Positions 1 through 7,409 of a stretch of 64,000 nt of DNA are shown here, one piece after another. The number at the start of each line of letters is the position of its first letter. Position 1 is the first letter of the stretch. Source of the DNA: Rhizobium leguminosarum. GTDB lineage: Bacteria; Pseudomonadota; Alphaproteobacteria; Rhizobiales; Rhizobiaceae. The notes beneath the pieces were generated by a model, which saw only the letters and a program-made list of their open reading frames with translations, ran no database searches and was not told the DNA's origin. The stretch spans positions 310,001 through 374,000 of the forward strand of contig NZ_MZMU01000010.1 in assembly GCF_004123835.1 (NCBI RefSeq), in the 5' to 3' direction. Position numbers and translations under genes: made by a program.

Positions 1-500
1 TCGAAATCGAGGTCCATCCAGGTGTAGCTGCCGCCCGACGCGCTACGACCGAGTGCCACGAAGGGGATGCGGGCCTTTTCCAGAAGCTCGATGCGCCTAT
101 CGGTGCGTCGTGTCGCCGAGAGGATCAGCGCGTCGACAAGCCGGCGCGCCACCATGCGCTTCAGATATTCATGCGGGTCCTCGTCATCGGGGCAGGGCAG
201 CATGACGAGATCGAGTTTGTGGCGGGAAAAGACGCTCTGCAGGCCGTCGGTGACGCCAAGGAAGAAGTCGTCGCTGTTTTCGACCGTCTCGCGGCTCACT
301 TCGAGCATCAGCCCGATGACGTTGGTCATGCCCTGGCGAAGGCTGCGGCCCGATTGATTGGCGACGTAACCGAGCTCTTCGGCGGCGGCGAGCACGCGCC
401 GGCGCGTTTCGTCGTTGACGTCGGGCTTGCCGTTCAGCGCGCGGGACACGGTCCCGATCGAAATGTCGAGATGCTCGGCGAGCTGGCGAATTCCCTTCAT
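1..500 (-). CDS. LacI/GalR-family transcriptional regulator (partial, C-terminus outside window)
   Basis: A repressor-type regulator entering from the left edge; 166 residues are visible. The N-terminus carries the LacI helix-turn-helix (ISIGTVSRALNGKPDV), then a hinge region (RRRVLAAAEELGYVANQ) and the start of the periplasmic-binding-protein-like effector domain (VIGLMLEVSRETVENSDDFF). The start is the ATG at 500, immediately before the HTH as is usual in this family. Such proteins normally bind a sugar-like effector and control a nearby transport or catabolic operon, which would lie to the left. The effector cannot be named. The gene is read in the same direction as the second LacI-type gene at 632-1672, but a repeat lies between them, so they are probably separate units. 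Confidence 0.85.
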   Translation of the reverse strand, partial: MKGIRQLAEHLDISIGTVSRALNGKPDVNDETRRRVLAAAEELGYVANQSGRSLRQGMTNVIGLMLEVSRETVENSDDFFLGVTDGLQSVFSRHKLDLVMLPCPDDEDPHEYLKRMVARRLVDALILSATRRTDRRIELLEKARIPFVALGRSASGGSYTWMDLDF

Positions 501-535
501 CTCCGGCGATCTTCCTCCCCAATGCATGTCGCCCA

Positions 536-578
536 AAAGTGTGCAGCGGTTTTGGGATAACGACATGCGTCAAATAAA
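536..578. repeat. Dispersed intergenic repeat, copy 1
   Basis: A segment of about 43 bases beginning AAAGTGTGCAGCGGTT and containing GATAACGACA is nearly repeated at 36646-36690. Both copies lie in intergenic DNA next to unrelated genes. From memory, sequences of this type are common between genes in Rhizobium genomes. I see no open reading frame or clear hairpin in this copy. It fills most of the gap between the two LacI genes. Confidence 0.6.
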
Positions 579-631
579 CCGTCAACCCTTCTTGCCACAG
601 GATGGAGCCTGCGAAAAGCCGTGGGGGAGGG

Positions 632-1672
632 TCAGGGTCTGAAGCTCTGGCGGATGACAAGCTCCGGAATGACGCGTTCGTAACCCGGAGGCAAGCCCGG
701 GTTTTCAAGCCGCCGCTCCATCAGCTCGACGGCGCGCTGCGCCATGGTCAACGGATCCTGGCGGAAGGTGGTCAGCTGATAGCTCAGCCAGGAGGATTCC
801 GGTACGTCGTCGAAGCCGATGACGGCGACGTCTTCGGGGATGCGCAGCCGCGCTTCCAGGCGCACGACATCCATCAGTCCGAAGGCAATCTGGTCGTTGG
901 CGCAGAAAACGGCGTCTGGCTTTATTGTCTGCGAGAAGAGCGCGCGTGCGGCGGTGACGCCGCCGTCATAGTCGGAATCGCCGCCGCGTCCGACGACGAC
1001 GGATGTGCCGAGCGATTCGGCTGTCGACAGGAAGGCGCTTTCGCGCTGGATGATGGAAGGCGTTCCGGTGTTGGAGCCGATGACCGCCAGCCGCCGTCTG
1101 CCGCTTTCGTAAAAGGCGGTCGCCGCCTTGCGGGAGGCCTCGGAGTTGCCGACGCGCACATGGTCGGCGCCTAGTTCCGAACGGCCGATCACGACGAGCG
1201 GCTGGCCATTTCGCTGTGCGAGTTCGAAGAAACTCGCCGGCGGCGAGCCGGACAGGATGATGATTGCCTCGGCACGATGGCCGATCAGCATCTTCTGGGC
1301 GGCGAGCAGCTCATCTTCGGTCTGGCCGGTATTGATGAGGATCGGAATGCTGCCGCGTTTGATCAGGCATTTGGCAAGGGCTGCCGCTAGATGTGCGCGA
1401 AAACCCACTTCCGGCCGGGTCGCGACGATGCCGACGAGGCGGCTCTGGTTGGCAAGCACGCCGCGCGCCAGGTCGTTGACATGGTAGCCGAGTTCTTCCG
1501 CCGCCCGCAGCACCTTTTCGCGCGTTGCAGGCGCCACGCTGGTGCCCGGCGTGAAGGTACGCGAGACGGCGGAGCGCGAAACGCCCGCCAATTGCGCCAC
1601 CTGCTCGGCGCTGACGAAGCGCATGCGTTCTTTCTTTGGCGTCTTGCCGCCATTCACTGGACCATCATTCAT
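632..1672 (-). CDS. LacI/GalR-family transcriptional regulator
   Basis: A complete 346-residue LacI-family repressor, a typical length. The helix-turn-helix is at about residues 20-45 (VAQLAGVSRSAVSRTF), followed by the hinge segment (REKVLRAAEELGYHVND) and a full type I periplasmic-binding fold. The segment GFDDVPESSW near residue 285 is typical of the family. The N-terminus is about 16 residues longer than usual; a second ATG at 1624 (MRFVSAEQ) is a reasonable alternative start. No sugar transport operon is adjacent on the visible side, so its target is unknown. The family normally acts as a homodimer that leaves its operator when a sugar or derivative binds. Confidence 0.88.
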   Translation of the reverse strand: MNDGPVNGGKTPKKERMRFVSAEQVAQLAGVSRSAVSRTFTPGTSVAPATREKVLRAAEELGYHVNDLARGVLANQSRLVGIVATRPEVGFRAHLAAALAKCLIKRGSIPILINTGQTEDELLAAQKMLIGHRAEAIIILSGSPPASFFELAQRNGQPLVVIGRSELGADHVRVGNSEASRKAATAFYESGRRRLAVIGSNTGTPSIIQRESAFLSTAESLGTSVVVGRGGDSDYDGGVTAARALFSQTIKPDAVFCANDQIAFGLMDVVRLEARLRIPEDVAVIGFDDVPESSWLSYQLTTFRQDPLTMAQRAVELMERRLENPGLPPGYERVIPELVIRQSFRP

Positions 1673-1781
1673 CGGCTTTCAGCTATTGGTCGTTTCTAAC
1701 AGCCGGATGACAGGTGGACGAAGCAGCCAGAAATTTTTGCTGTGGGGAGTGACTGCGAACCAACTGCATTGGCCCAAGCAG

Positions 1782-1815
1782 AAAAAAACCGAGGCTGGCG
1801 GATGCAGCCTCGGTT
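1782..1815 (-). terminator. Rho-independent terminator of the small gene 1885-2199
   Basis: A perfect 11-bp inverted repeat (AACCGAGGCTG at 1787-1797 and its complement at 1805-1815, loop of 7) is followed on the minus strand by a run of seven T residues. It lies about 70 bases downstream of the stop codon of the minus-strand gene at 1885-2199. This is the clearest intrinsic terminator in the window. Confidence 0.85.
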
Positions 1816-1884
1816 GATGGGCGAAAATCAGCGGCGGCGACGAATCATCAGATCCGCGACGCCATAGGAGGTAAGGTCCGCCCG

Positions 1885-2199
1885 CTACTCGCAGACCTGC
1901 ACGGTTTCGGTATGATAGCCGCCGTCATAGCGGTTGCGGACATCGCGGTCCTCATACCAGCATCTCGGCGCCGGTTCGACATAGCGGGGACCATCGACAT
2001 AACGCGGACCATCGACGTAGCGAGGGCCGCTATTGGCGATCGCGCCACCGATCAGACCGCCGACGACGCCTGCGGCAACGCCGCCAGCGATAGCCCGGCC
2101 CGTGTCATCGTGATGATGGCGATCACGCGCGGCAGCGGGCTGAATGGCCGATCCAACAAGGGCCGTTGCGATCAACAGGCTGCTAATAACTCTCTTCAT
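1885..2199 (-). CDS. Small secreted glycine-zipper protein with GPRYVD repeats
   Basis: A 104-residue protein of unknown role. It begins with a signal peptide (MKRVISSLLIATALVG..PAAA), then a basic/His patch (RDRHHHDD), then a glycine zipper (GGVAAGVVGGLIGGAIA) of the kind that inserts in or lies along membranes. Three tandem GPRYVD/E units follow at about residues 59-76, then a C-terminal segment with two cysteines. It is probably periplasmic or envelope-associated. The ATG at 2199 is preceded by GAGGAGAA, a strong ribosome-binding site. The gene stands alone with its own terminator. Small glycine-zipper proteins are common in Rhizobiales and mostly uncharacterised. Confidence 0.8.
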   Translation of the reverse strand: MKRVISSLLIATALVGSAIQPAAARDRHHHDDTGRAIAGGVAAGVVGGLIGGAIANSGPRYVDGPRYVDGPRYVEPAPRCWYEDRDVRNRYDGGYHTETVQVCE

Positions 2200-2302
2200 A
2201 ACATTCTCCTCAGTGGCACTCGTCCCCCGATAGGAAATAAATGCGGCAGCAAGGCGTTTGTTCGTTCAAACTTTGCGACAGCCATTAATGCATATCCTGA
2301 GA

Positions 2303-2346
2303 TTAGAGCGCCGTGCGTCCTCACGGACGCACAAAGGTCGCTCTAA
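2303..2346. repeat. Rhizobial palindromic repeat element
   Basis: A nested palindrome: outer arms TTAGAGCG (2303-2310) and CGCTCTAA (2339-2346), inner arms GTGCGTCC (2313-2320) and GGACGCAC (2325-2332) around a TCAC loop. It lies 22 bases downstream of the stop codon of the ABC exporter gene (minus strand) and upstream of the small gene at 2199. From memory, closely similar 'AGAGCG...CGCTCT' palindromes recur between genes in Rhizobium. It could act as an RNA hairpin at the end of the exporter transcript; there is no T-run. Confidence 0.7.
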
Positions 2347-2368
2347 CACTTTCAATCCTCGCACGATG

Positions 2369-4267
2369 CTAGGTCGCCGACTCCGCTGCCGTCGTCTCTT
2401 CCAGCACGTCTTCGGGAATGTCGTCGAAGGAGGAGTAGTTCAGGTTGTAGAGCTTGGAATAGAGCTTGCCGTTCTTCATCAGCTGGCGGTGGTCGCCGCT
2501 TTCGATGATTTCGCCGTTCTGCAGCACGATGATGCGGTCCGCCTCACGGATCGTCGCGAGGCGATGGGCGATGACGAGGCCGGTGCGGTTTTCGAGCAGC
2601 TTCACCAGCGCCTTCTGGATCAGCATCTCGGTATAGCTGTCGATATTGGCCGTCGCTTCGTCGAGGACGAGGATCTTCGCGTCCGCCACCAATGCGCGGG
2701 CAAAGCTCAAAAGCTGGCGCTGGCCGAGCGAAAGGTTGCCGCCGCGCTCGCCGAGGACACTATCGTAACCATCGGGCAGGCGCATCACGAAGTCATGCGC
2801 GCCGACGGCTTTGGCCGCCTCGATCACCTGTTCGCGCGTCGCCTCCAGCTTGTGGTAGCGGATGTTTTCGAAGACGGTGCCGGTGAAGAGGAAGGGCTCC
2901 TGCAGCACCATGGCGATCTGCGCTCCGAGCGAATCCTGCGTCAGCGCCCGCACATCGTCGCCGCCGACCAGCACCTGGCCCTGCTGCACGTCGTAGAAGC
3001 GATGGATCAGCGACATGCAGCTCGATTTGCCGGACCCTGTCGGCCCGACCAGCGCTACCGTCTCGCCGGGATTGACCTTGAAGCTGACGTGCTTCAGCAC
3101 CGGATGTTTCGGATTGTAGCCGAAGACGACGTCCTTGAATTCCACCGATCCGTCCATGTCGCGCGACAAGGCTTTGGCGTCGGGCGCGTCCTTGATGTCG
3201 ACAGGCACGTCGAGCACTTCGGTCAGCCGCTGGCCCGACGCCATGGCGCGCTGCATCACCGAATATTGCAGGGTCAGCGAACGGATCGGGTCGAAGAAGC
3301 GCTGGATGTAGAACAGGAAGGCGACGAGCACGCCGACATCGAGTGCCTGATTGAGAACGCGGGCGCCGCCGACGACGATGACGAGCGCCATCGCCACACC
3401 GGTCAGGCTGTCGACGATCGGCACCATCACCTGCGCATAGCGCGCCGCCGTCAGATGCGTTTTGAGGTTGGCATGCGCCTTGTCGTCGTAAAGCGTGAAG
3501 TTGACGCCCTGCCTATCCATGCTCTGGACGGCACGCACGCCGTGGATCGCTTCTGCAAGCGCACCGTTCGCGACCGAATTGGTCTCGTGCGCGGCCATGA
3601 AGGATTTGCGCGCCAGCGGTAGCCAGAACAGCCGGACGATGAAGAGCACCGGCAGCACCGAGAGCGTCAGCAGTCCCAATTTGAAATCGAGATAGAGCAT
3701 CACGAAGACGATGCCGAAGAGCAGCACGATGTCGCCGACGGAGAGCACCGAGGTTTCGAGGAATTCCTGCATCGAGTTGACGTCGCCCTGCAGGCGCGAC
3801 ATCAGCCGGCCGACTTCGGTCTTGTCCATGAAGGAAAGCGAGACGCGCTGGAGATGCGAAAACATCGCCTTGCGGATATCGAAGAGCACCTCTTCGGCTA
3901 CGCCGCCGACCAGCGTCTCCTGCGCGTAACTTGCCGCATAATTGATGAGGATGGCGATGGTGAAGGCGACGATCGACCAGACCAAGGCTGAATGGTTGCC
4001 GCCCGGCGACATGCCGTGGTCGATGGCATAACGGATGATCAGCGGGATGGCGAGCTGCATCATCGTGAAGGTCAGAACGGCGACGACGGACCAGAGGACC
4101 TGGCGGCGATAGGGGTGAACGAAAACCCAGATGCGCTTGACGATGTTGCCGTCGAAGGCCTTGCCGAACATCTCCTCCTCGACGCGATGCGAACCGACCA
4201 CCGCCCGCGGCGGGCGGCGTCCATCCTCGCGAACGTCGGGACGCTCGGTTTCCAGTTCCTCGGCCAT
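2369..4267 (-). CDS. ABC exporter half-transporter, catalytically canonical subunit of a heterodimer
   Basis: A 632-residue half-transporter: six membrane segments (about 60-370), then a nucleotide-binding domain. Walker A (GPTGSGKSS), Walker B with the catalytic glutamate (ILVLDEATANID, near 532-543) and the H-loop (LVIAHRLAT) are all canonical. The signature is altered to LSLGQ (about 512-516) instead of LSGGQ. In known heterodimeric exporters the altered signature faces the partner's altered Walker B, which is what the upstream gene shows. It is therefore probably the second subunit of a two-gene exporter, read after 4359-6320 with a gap of 91 bases. The substrate is unknown; related pairs export drugs, lipids or peptides. 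Confidence 0.88.
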   Translation of the reverse strand: MAEELETERPDVREDGRRPPRAVVGSHRVEEEMFGKAFDGNIVKRIWVFVHPYRRQVLWSVVAVLTFTMMQLAIPLIIRYAIDHGMSPGGNHSALVWSIVAFTIAILINYAASYAQETLVGGVAEEVLFDIRKAMFSHLQRVSLSFMDKTEVGRLMSRLQGDVNSMQEFLETSVLSVGDIVLLFGIVFVMLYLDFKLGLLTLSVLPVLFIVRLFWLPLARKSFMAAHETNSVANGALAEAIHGVRAVQSMDRQGVNFTLYDDKAHANLKTHLTAARYAQVMVPIVDSLTGVAMALVIVVGGARVLNQALDVGVLVAFLFYIQRFFDPIRSLTLQYSVMQRAMASGQRLTEVLDVPVDIKDAPDAKALSRDMDGSVEFKDVVFGYNPKHPVLKHVSFKVNPGETVALVGPTGSGKSSCMSLIHRFYDVQQGQVLVGGDDVRALTQDSLGAQIAMVLQEPFLFTGTVFENIRYHKLEATREQVIEAAKAVGAHDFVMRLPDGYDSVLGERGGNLSLGQRQLLSFARALVADAKILVLDEATANIDSYTEMLIQKALVKLLENRTGLVIAHRLATIREADRIIVLQNGEIIESGDHRQLMKNGKLYSKLYNLNYSSFDDIPEDVLEETTAAESAT

Positions 4268-4358
4268 GCCATTCCTCCCGCGGCCATCACTTCAGGTGGC
4301 CTGCATAGTCATTGCTTGTCCACTCTTCTCCCCGGTGGGCAGAAGAAGGGAATTCTTG

Positions 4359-6320
4359 CTAGGCGCTCAAGACCTCGTCGCCCGGCCGCACCTGCAAGTC
4401 GTAGAGCGCCTTGTAGCGCCCGCCGAGCGAAAGCAGCGCTTCATGCGTTCCGCGCTCGACGATCCGGCCGTCTTCGACGAACAGGATCTGGTCGGCATGC
4501 ATCAGCGAGCTCAGGCGGTGGGCGACGATGATCGTCACGCGGTCGGCGGCATAGCGGCGCATGGCGCCGCGGATGCGCTGTTCGGTGGCGGCGTCGATTG
4601 CCGCCGTCGAATCGTCGAATACCATCACCGCCGGTTTCAGCATCAGCGCACGGGCGATCGAAAGACGCTGGCGCTGGCCGCCGGACAGCGAAACGCCGCG
4701 CTCGCCGACGACGGTGCCATAACCTATGGGAAGGCCGAGCACGTAATTGTGCAGCTGGGCGCTTTCACTGGCGCGTTCGATGCGGCCTTCCTTCGCCCAC
4801 GGATCGCCATAGGCGATGTTGTTCTCGATCGTCGTCGTGAACAGGAAGGAGTCCTGCTGCACGACGGCAACCGCCCGGCGCAGCGATTGCAGCGTCGCCT
4901 TGCGGATGTCCTGGCCATCGATCGTGATTTTGCCGCCGCTGACGTCGTAGAAGCGGGGAATGAGATGCGCGATCGTCGACTTGCCGCTGCCCGGAGGCCC
5001 GACAATGCCGATCGTCTGGCCGCGCCTGGCTTCGAAGGAAACATCGTCGAGCACTGTGCGCTTTTCGGAACCCGGATAGGCGAAGCTGACATTCTCGAAG
5101 CGCAGCACGCCGTCCGTCACCGCCAATTCCTTGGCATCCGGCGCATCCTTGATCGCGATGTCGAGGTCGAGAAGGGCAAAGAGGCGTGAGCCGCAGGTGG
5201 AGGCGCGGGCAAAGGCATTGACCATCAGGCCGAGCTGGCGCACCGGCATCTGCAGGATGGTCATGAAGGTCAGGAACGAGGCCAGCGTGCCGACGGTGAT
5301 CTCGCCCGACATCACCTTGCCGCCGCCGACCCAGAGCACGAGGCCCATCGCCGCGAAGAAGGAGAAGGTCATGGCGCTGGTATTGGTGACGCGGATGCCG
5401 ACGCGCTGATGCGCGAGTGCGAGCGCGCTCTTCGACGCCGCCTCGAATTTAGAGATCTCGTGTTCGTGGGCGGCAAAGGCGCGGACGACGCGAATGCCGC
5501 CGAGATTTTCCTCCATGATGCGGGTCAGCACCGAAAGCCGCTCCTGCAGGTCGAGCCAGGTGGCGCGTAGCTTGAGCTGCGTCACCGACGAGCGCCAGCC
5601 GACGAAGGGCACGAAGGAGAGCGCCAGCAGGCCGAGCACGATATCGGTCGACAGCAACATATAGGCGCCGATGCCGATCAGGATCGACAGCAGGATCATC
5701 CGGACGAGTGCGGTGGAAAAATACATGCGCACGCCTTCGAGATCGAGCAGGCCGACAGTGATCAGGTCGCCGGAATGAACGGTGTCATGAAAGCTGAAGG
5801 AGAGCCGCTGGATCTTCTCGTAGCAGGCCAGCCGCAACTCATAACCGATGTGATGGCCGACCGCTTCGCTGTAATAGTTCTGGACCATGGTGAAGAGGCC
5901 GCGCAGCACGCTGGCGCCAAGCAGCAGCAATGCCGTGGTCAAAAGCGCGTCCTGTGCCAGCAGACCCGCCGCACCACCGCTCATCGCCGTCTGCGTATGG
6001 TCGACCGCCTGGCCGAGAAGGCGCGGGATCATCAGCTGGAAGGTGGAGGCCACAAGCGTGGCGCCGATCGCAAAGCCGGATTGCCAGGGGTGGCGGAAGG
6101 CCATCATGGTGATGCGCACCAATGTGAAGAGGCCTCGGCCCCAGCCTGCCGCAGTTGCAAGCGCCATCGAAGCCGAAGGCTTCGTCGCGCGTGTTAACGC
6201 ATCGCTGCTCACGGTATTTTTTCCAATAGATGTGTGGTCGGACGCTGGCCCGAAAAGACGGCAAATCCATGAAGGGATTGATTGCACCTTCACTTTTGCC
6301 GATTCCATTTGGGGGTTCAA
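4359..6320 (-). CDS. ABC exporter half-transporter, degenerate-site subunit of a heterodimer
   Basis: A 653-residue open frame encoding an inner-membrane ABC exporter half: about six membrane segments, then a nucleotide-binding domain with canonical Walker A (GPPGSGKST) and signature (LSGGQRQRL). Walker B reads VMVFDDSTAAID (near 565-576), so the catalytic glutamate is aspartate. The H-loop (IIVAHRLSS) is intact. The altered Walker B and the LSLGQ signature of the downstream partner together predict one inactive and one active ATP site. The N-terminus is uncertain: the first 50 residues look unlike the family, and MALATAAGWGRG (ATG at 6167) may be the real start. It is first gene of the two-gene unit and divergent from 6443-7060. 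Confidence 0.85.
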   Translation of the reverse strand: MNPQMESAKVKVQSIPSWICRLFGPASDHTSIGKNTVSSDALTRATKPSASMALATAAGWGRGLFTLVRITMMAFRHPWQSGFAIGATLVASTFQLMIPRLLGQAVDHTQTAMSGGAAGLLAQDALLTTALLLLGASVLRGLFTMVQNYYSEAVGHHIGYELRLACYEKIQRLSFSFHDTVHSGDLITVGLLDLEGVRMYFSTALVRMILLSILIGIGAYMLLSTDIVLGLLALSFVPFVGWRSSVTQLKLRATWLDLQERLSVLTRIMEENLGGIRVVRAFAAHEHEISKFEAASKSALALAHQRVGIRVTNTSAMTFSFFAAMGLVLWVGGGKVMSGEITVGTLASFLTFMTILQMPVRQLGLMVNAFARASTCGSRLFALLDLDIAIKDAPDAKELAVTDGVLRFENVSFAYPGSEKRTVLDDVSFEARRGQTIGIVGPPGSGKSTIAHLIPRFYDVSGGKITIDGQDIRKATLQSLRRAVAVVQQDSFLFTTTIENNIAYGDPWAKEGRIERASESAQLHNYVLGLPIGYGTVVGERGVSLSGGQRQRLSIARALMLKPAVMVFDDSTAAIDAATEQRIRGAMRRYAADRVTIIVAHRLSSLMHADQILFVEDGRIVERGTHEALLSLGGRYKALYDLQVRPGDEVLSA

Positions 6321-6374
6321 GTAAAGAATTCACCAGTTGGTTATTTTTACGTGAGGTCTCCTCGCATCCCGGCT

Positions 6375-6399
6375 GGAACAATCTGTGCGCGAACTGGTT
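6375..6399 (+). promoter_or_regulatory. Possible EcfG-type stress promoter upstream of the FMN-reductase-like gene
   Basis: GGAAC at 6375-6379 and GGTT at 6396-6399 are separated by 16 bases, 44 bases before the ATG at 6443. The alphaproteobacterial general-stress sigma factor EcfG prefers GGAAC-N16/17-CGTT, so the -10 element has one mismatch. It is weaker than the match at 8834-8858. Confidence 0.35.
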
Positions 6400-6442
6400 G
6401 CAGCTGGCGAATGCCAACCGCCGACCGCTACCGGAGAGACCC

Positions 6443-7060
6443 ATGCCGCTGAAAGCTCTCGCCCTCAACGCCACGCTGAAGAGCAGCGACGCCAAGGACG
6501 CGTCCTCGACTGACCGGATGATCGGCCTCATCGACAAGGCGATGTCCGCGCACGGCGTTGTGACCGAAGTGCTCCGGCTCGCCGATTTCAACGTCAAGCC
6601 GGGCGTCACCTCCGACGAAGGCGCCGGCGATGACTGGCCTGACATTCGCGCCAAGGTGCTCTCCGCCGATATCCTGCTGATGGCAACGCCGATCTGGCTC
6701 GGTCAGCCATCCAGTGTCTGCAAGCGGGCGCTGGAGCGCATGGACGCCTTTCTCGAGGAGACCGACGATCAGGGCCGCATGGTTTCCTATGGCAAGGTCG
6801 CGGCCGTCGCCGTCGTCGGCAACGAGGACGGCGCCCATCATGTGTCGGCCGAGCTCTACCAGGCGCTGAACGACGTCGGCTTCACCATTCCGGCCAACGC
6901 GGTCGCCTATTGGGTCGGCGAGGCAATGGGTTCCACCAATTTCGTCGATCTCGACAAGGTGCCGAAGGTCGTGACGAAAGCCGTCGACATGCTGGCGCGC
7001 AACACGGTGCATCTGGCGGGCCTGCTGAAGGCAAAACAATATCCGGGCGAGGGCAGCTGA
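6443..7060 (+). CDS. Flavodoxin-like NAD(P)H-dependent FMN reductase family protein
   Basis: A 205-residue flavodoxin-fold protein, beginning MPLKALALNATLKSS with the phosphate-binding loop of NADPH-dependent FMN reductases (LNxTLK) and continuing with LLMATPIWLGQPSSVCKRALERMD, the segment that packs over the flavin. Such proteins reduce FMN, quinones or azo compounds and often serve in redox stress. The start is ATG 6443, with GGAGAG 5 bases upstream; the open frame extends further upstream but that part overlaps the divergent ABC gene and lacks family similarity. It appears to be a single-gene unit. The physiological substrate cannot be read from sequence. Confidence 0.8.
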   Translation: MPLKALALNATLKSSDAKDASSTDRMIGLIDKAMSAHGVVTEVLRLADFNVKPGVTSDEGAGDDWPDIRAKVLSADILLMATPIWLGQPSSVCKRALERMDAFLEETDDQGRMVSYGKVAAVAVVGNEDGAHHVSAELYQALNDVGFTIPANAVAYWVGEAMGSTNFVDLDKVPKVVTKAVDMLARNTVHLAGLLKAKQYPGEGS

Positions 7061-7158
7061 GGGCGCTGCCGAGCTGACGTTTTAAGATCAATTCGCAGTC
7101 CGGGATGCAAAACTCGCCCAGACTTCCACGGAACATTTCTAAATTATGTTGTATTTCA

Positions 7159-7195
7159 ATCACTTGAAGTGATGTGGCAACAAACCTCTTGCCAC
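7159..7195. promoter_or_regulatory. Two abutting inverted repeats in the 7061-7409 gap
   Basis: ATCACTT-G-AAGTGAT (7159-7173) is directly followed by GTGGCAA-N8-TTGCCAC (7174-7195). The first looks like a dimer operator; the second could be an operator or a small hairpin. They lie 215 bases before the ATG at 7410 and about 100 bases after the preceding stop. The rest of the 349-base gap shows no gene, and no confident -35/-10 pair. Confidence 0.45.
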
Positions 7196-7409
7196 CTGCG
7201 CCATTTAGCGCTTTCATACACTACTAGTTTGATAGACTATGGACGAGCCTAATTGCTCCCCCAGTTCTCTTGCGGGGCCGCTGGTTCGGACCCGATGCCG
7301 CGGCAGGTGTTGTGAATGGCCGCATGAGCTCATCAACGCGTGAACCGCTGTTTTATGCGTTGAAACCTTGATCGACCCACGGTGCGGATGAAGCCGCAAA
7401 GGAGTTGCG

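Noticed and set aside
184-708. 174-codon minus-strand frame between the two LacI genes
   Set aside because: It overlaps the partial LacI gene in another frame; the LacI reading with a proper helix-turn-helix is clearly the real one.
4318-4355. Possible partial copy of the 17613-type repeat between the two ABC exporter genes
   Set aside because: Only a short CTTCTCCCC-like match is visible and the inverted arm is imperfect.
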